Shown here: piece by piece, positions 47,965 to 50,718 of the stretch
Layout: each line of letters begins with the position of its first letter
How positions within the stretch are numbered: the first letter of the stretch is position 1
From: a virus
Reading direction: 5' to 3' (one strand)
IMG/VR virus record: IMGVR_UViG_3300011114_000943
Span: 1-50,718 of that record
DNA: 50,718 nucleotides
Notes under the pieces: generated by a model
What the model was told of the DNA's origin: nothing
Databases searched by the model: none
What the model saw: the letters and a program-made list of their open reading frames with translations, nothing else
Position numbers and translations under genes: made by a program

Positions 47965-50718
47965 GTATCTTCGGCGCTGGTGGCATGGGCAAAAGCGGCG
48001 GTGGTGGCGGCCGTAAAGCTACAGAAGCCAAGGACAATTTAGACTCAACATCCTATGCAAAGATCATCGAGCTGCTAAGTGAAGGCGAAATCGAAGGCTT
48101 TGCTACACCATCAAAACTTGGCCTAACAAAAGGCACCACCGCGTACACCAACGCATCGCTTAAGGATGTCTTTTTCAACAAAACACGACTGCTGCGTGAA
48201 GGAGCAAGCAACACGTCGCCGCAGGACGCTGACTTTAACTTCTCAAACGTAAGCCTAGTGCCACGATTTGGCACGCAAGCGCAAGCCTATGTGCCAGGGT
48301 TTGATGCAGTTGAAGAGGAAGTGGCGGTAAATGCAGACGTGCTCGAAGGGTTGCCGATTACACGCACCATCAACGACACCAACGTAGATGCGGCGCGGGT
48401 CACGATTAACGTGCCGGCACTGCAAACTGTCAACGATACCGGCGACATATCAGGCGCAACAGTACGCCTGCAAATTGCAGTGCAATATAACTCCGGCGGC
48501 TTTACGACTGTCATTGATGACACCATATCTGGACGCACCTCCGACCTGTACCAGCGCGATTACGTCGTCAACATTACCGGCGCATTTCCTGTCGATCTGC
48601 GCATCACACGCATCACACCAGACAGCACCACCGTAAAACTAAGCAATGCGATCAACTGGTTCAGTTACACAGAGCTGATCTATCAAAAGCTGCGCTATCC
48701 CAACAGCGCCTACATCGCGCTGCGGATTGATGCGGAGCAGTTCAATAGCATCCCATCACGCAGCTACCGCATACGCGGTATCAAAGTACGCATCCCCAAC
48801 AATGCCACCGTAGACATCACCAATGGCCGCCTAACGTATGCCGGTATCTGGTCTGGTGTATTTGGCGCCGCAGCATGGACCACTGATCCTGCTTGGATAC
48901 TCTGGGACTTGTTGACCAGCTCACGCTTAGGACTGGGTGATCACATCCAAGAATCCACGCTAGATAAATGGAGCTTCTTTCAAGCCAGCAAGTATTGCAA
49001 TGAGCTGGTGCCAACTGGTATCAGCAGCCCAGCAGCAGAGGCACGCTTTAGCTGCAACGTAAACATCCAAACCCAGGAGGAAGCGTACAAGCTGATCAAT
49101 GACATGTGCAGCGTGTTCCGCTGTATGCCTTTCTGGGCGGCCGGATCACTCACCGTGATGCAGGATCGCCCGGCGGATTCAACGGCGCTATTCAGTCTGG
49201 CAAATGTCAGCACAGAAGGCTTCAGCTATGAAGGCAGCAGCCTTAAGACACGCGCCACGGTTGTCATCGTTAGCTGGCTGAATCTAGAGATTGGCGATAT
49301 TGACCGCGAAGTAGTTGAAGACTTTGAAGGCATCAGCAAATATGGCGTGGTAACAAAAGAAGTCAGCGCCTTTGCCTGTACCAGCAGATCACAAGCGCAT
49401 CGTATTGCTCGCTGGTTACTTTACACGGAACGGTATGAAGGCGAAATAGTTGCATTCACCACATCGCTGGAGAATGGCATCATCGTGCGGCCTGGTGCCA
49501 TCATTGAAATTGCGGATCCAGTGAAAGCTGGCGTGCGCCGCGCTGGCCGCATCAGCAGCGCCACCACGACCGTGTTGACAGTGGACAGCGACGTAGACCT
49601 GCCAACCAGCGGGACCGTGAGCGTGGTGCTGCCTGATGGCATCGTTGAAAACCGCACCATTGACAGTGTTGGTGGCACGGCCATAACAGTGACAGCAGCA
49701 TTCAGCGCAGCGCCGCAGAGTGGTGCAATGTGGCTGGTGGATGAAAGCACGGTGCGCCCGACTACTTGGCGCGTGCTTGGCATCAGCGAACAAGACGGCA
49801 CCAATTACAGCATCACTGCAATTAGTTATGACGCCGGCAAATATGCCAATGTCGAGAACGGCGAACCGCTGCAGCCGCGTAGCATCTCGGTGCTTAATAT
49901 CCCGCCCGAAACGCCTACGGATTTAACTTCTGAAGAGTTGTTCTATGTGCTCAATGGTCGCGTTGCAACTAAGTTATCGCTCACATGGAAAGGCGTCCGT
50001 GGCGTCAATGAATACCGCGTTAGATGGCGTGAAGCATTCAGCAACTGGACAGAAACTAAGGTGTATGGCCCGCTATATGACATAGAAGATGTAGTAGATA
50101 GCAACTATCAAATCGAAGTGTATGCCATCAGCGCTACGCAAATACTGAGCAGCGCACCAGCACAGCTAACTGTTGCCGTGCTAGGCGTTGGAGCAGCGCC
50201 GGCCAACGTAACCGGCGTCAGCTTGGTGCCGATCAACGAAAGCACCGCCATCATTCAATGGGACTTGGCGACCAACTTGGATGTGCTGGTCGGCGGTGAA
50301 GTGTTAATCCGCCATGACCCACGCCAGCTACCCACTGCAGAGTGGGCCACCAGTAATGCCATCGTGCAATCGGCAGCAGGCAACCAAACCCAGAAGCAAG
50401 TGCCGTTGCTAGAAGGCACCTACTTCATCGCATTCCGCGATCAATCTGGCGTGCGCTCACTTGCGCCTGTAGCAATCCCAGCAGTGCTACCCACGCCGCA
50501 ACCACGGTTGCTGGTGAAGACATGGGCGGAAGAAAACGAGAGCCCGCAGTTCAATGGCGCTGACACCAACTTGGGCTATGACGCTGGCTATGACGCCTTG
50601 TTCCTTGACCCTAGCGTGAGCCTAGTAGGCGAATACACCTACGAGGATGCGCTGGACCTGGGGCAGGTGTACGACATAAACGTGCGGCGCCGTCTCGTAA
50701 GTGGTGCCGTGACATTTG
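47961..50718 (+). CDS. Central tail tip / receptor-binding protein, lambda gpJ-like (cut by window edge)
   Basis: 919 codons in the window from the GTG at 47961. Begins with a Gly-rich [20 protein letters not shown], then STSYAKIIELLSEGEIEGFA, YIALRIDAEQFNSIPSRSYR, DPAWILWDLLTSSRLGLGDH and GLVTKE-like segments of the hub domain. Fibronectin type III-like domains follow (PPETPTDLTSEELFYVLNGR, AKLSLTWKGVRGVNEYRVRW). It forms the tail tip hub and probably contacts the host receptor with its C-terminal part, which lies outside the window. Codon use is less C-biased, like the rest of the tip module. Confidence 0.87.
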   Translation, partial: MSIFGAGGMGKSGGGGGRKATEAKDNLDSTSYAKIIELLSEGEIEGFATPSKLGLTKGTTAYTNASLKDVFFNKTRLLREGASNTSPQDADFNFSNVSLVPRFGTQAQAYVPGFDAVEEEVAVNADVLEGLPITRTINDTNVDAARVTINVPALQTVNDTGDISGATVRLQIAVQYNSGGFTTVIDDTISGRTSDLYQRDYVVNITGAFPVDLRITRITPDSTTVKLSNAINWFSYTELIYQKLRYPNSAYIALRIDAEQFNSIPSRSYRIRGIKVRIPNNATVDITNGRLTYAGIWSGVFGAAAWTTDPAWILWDLLTSSRLGLGDHIQESTLDKWSFFQASKYCNELVPTGISSPAAEARFSCNVNIQTQEEAYKLINDMCSVFRCMPFWAAGSLTVMQDRPADSTALFSLANVSTEGFSYEGSSLKTRATVVIVSWLNLEIGDIDREVVEDFEGISKYGVVTKEVSAFACTSRSQAHRIARWLLYTERYEGEIVAFTTSLENGIIVRPGAIIEIADPVKAGVRRAGRISSATTTVLTVDSDVDLPTSGTVSVVLPDGIVENRTIDSVGGTAITVTAAFSAAPQSGAMWLVDESTVRPTTWRVLGISEQDGTNYSITAISYDAGKYANVENGEPLQPRSISVLNIPPETPTDLTSEELFYVLNGRVATKLSLTWKGVRGVNEYRVRWREAFSNWTETKVYGPLYDIEDVVDSNYQIEVYAISATQILSSAPAQLTVAVLGVGAAPANVTGVSLVPINESTAIIQWDLATNLDVLVGGEVLIRHDPRQLPTAEWATSNAIVQSAAGNQTQKQVPLLEGTYFIAFRDQSGVRSLAPVAIPAVLPTPQPRLLVKTWAEENESPQFNGADTNLGYDAGYDALFLDPSVSLVGEYTYEDALDLGQVYDINVRRRLVSGAVTF

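Overview
The window is a partial genome of a tailed siphovirus-type phage. It has terminase, DUF1073-like portal, MuF, DUF2213-type protease/scaffold, a DUF2184-like capsid, a G/GT tail chaperone made by frameshifting, a tape measure, and a lambda-like M-L-K-I-J tail tip. Most genes are GC-rich with strong C-ending codon preference. Together with a small helical NblA-like protein and paralogues of 'SPAAQAVLDAY' type, this points to a high-GC picocyanobacterial host (Synechococcus/Cyanobium-like). The host call is an inference. No integrase, holin or endolysin gene was recognised. Both ends of the window cut through genes.

Layout. 0-3.1 kb, minus strand: the start of a family A DNA polymerase and a primase-polymerase/helicase, with an NblA-like gene between them on the plus strand. 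3.2-7.6 kb, plus strand: a sigma70-type promoter, an ssDNA-binding-like protein with its own terminator, an XRE regulator, a PD-(D/E)XK exonuclease, an HNH/AP2 endonuclease, a dNMP kinase and a complete sigma-70 family factor. 7.6-9.0 kb: a long, mostly non-coding region with an operator-like cluster, promoter-like repeats, hairpins and a terminator. 9.0-19.3 kb: a chain of about 35 small genes, mostly joined by ATGA or short overlaps, including DUF932, HNH, nuclease, HTH/RHH and zinc-ribbon proteins and several tiny membrane peptides. 19.4-45.4 kb: packaging, head, neck and tail genes. 45.4-50.7 kb: the tail tip, with visibly different codon use.

The most unusual part is 23.6-31.6 kb, between the portal and the capsid genes. 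Six reading frames there share short tags: an LTPxxLRLD-like N-terminal motif, a two-Cys motif such as GKPCGASHIP..C or LKCGxGSISxGEKCTKG, often a hydrophobic segment, and a P(W/Y)AxGF motif that is C-terminal in several. The tags carry different payloads, including an LRAT-like papain-fold domain and a protein-kinase-like domain. The kinase frame has no usable start upstream of its own Cys tag. It is joined to the preceding gene by a GGGAAAG heptamer in exact -1 register one codon before the stop. The same phage uses GGGAAAC for its ordinary tail-chaperone frameshift at 39.9 kb. I read this cluster as a set of tagged virion proteins, possibly ejected into the host.

Other points: three intergenic copies of an element with covarying inverted repeats directly before gene starts, and a repeat-rich interval beside an HNH gene inserted between terminase and portal.
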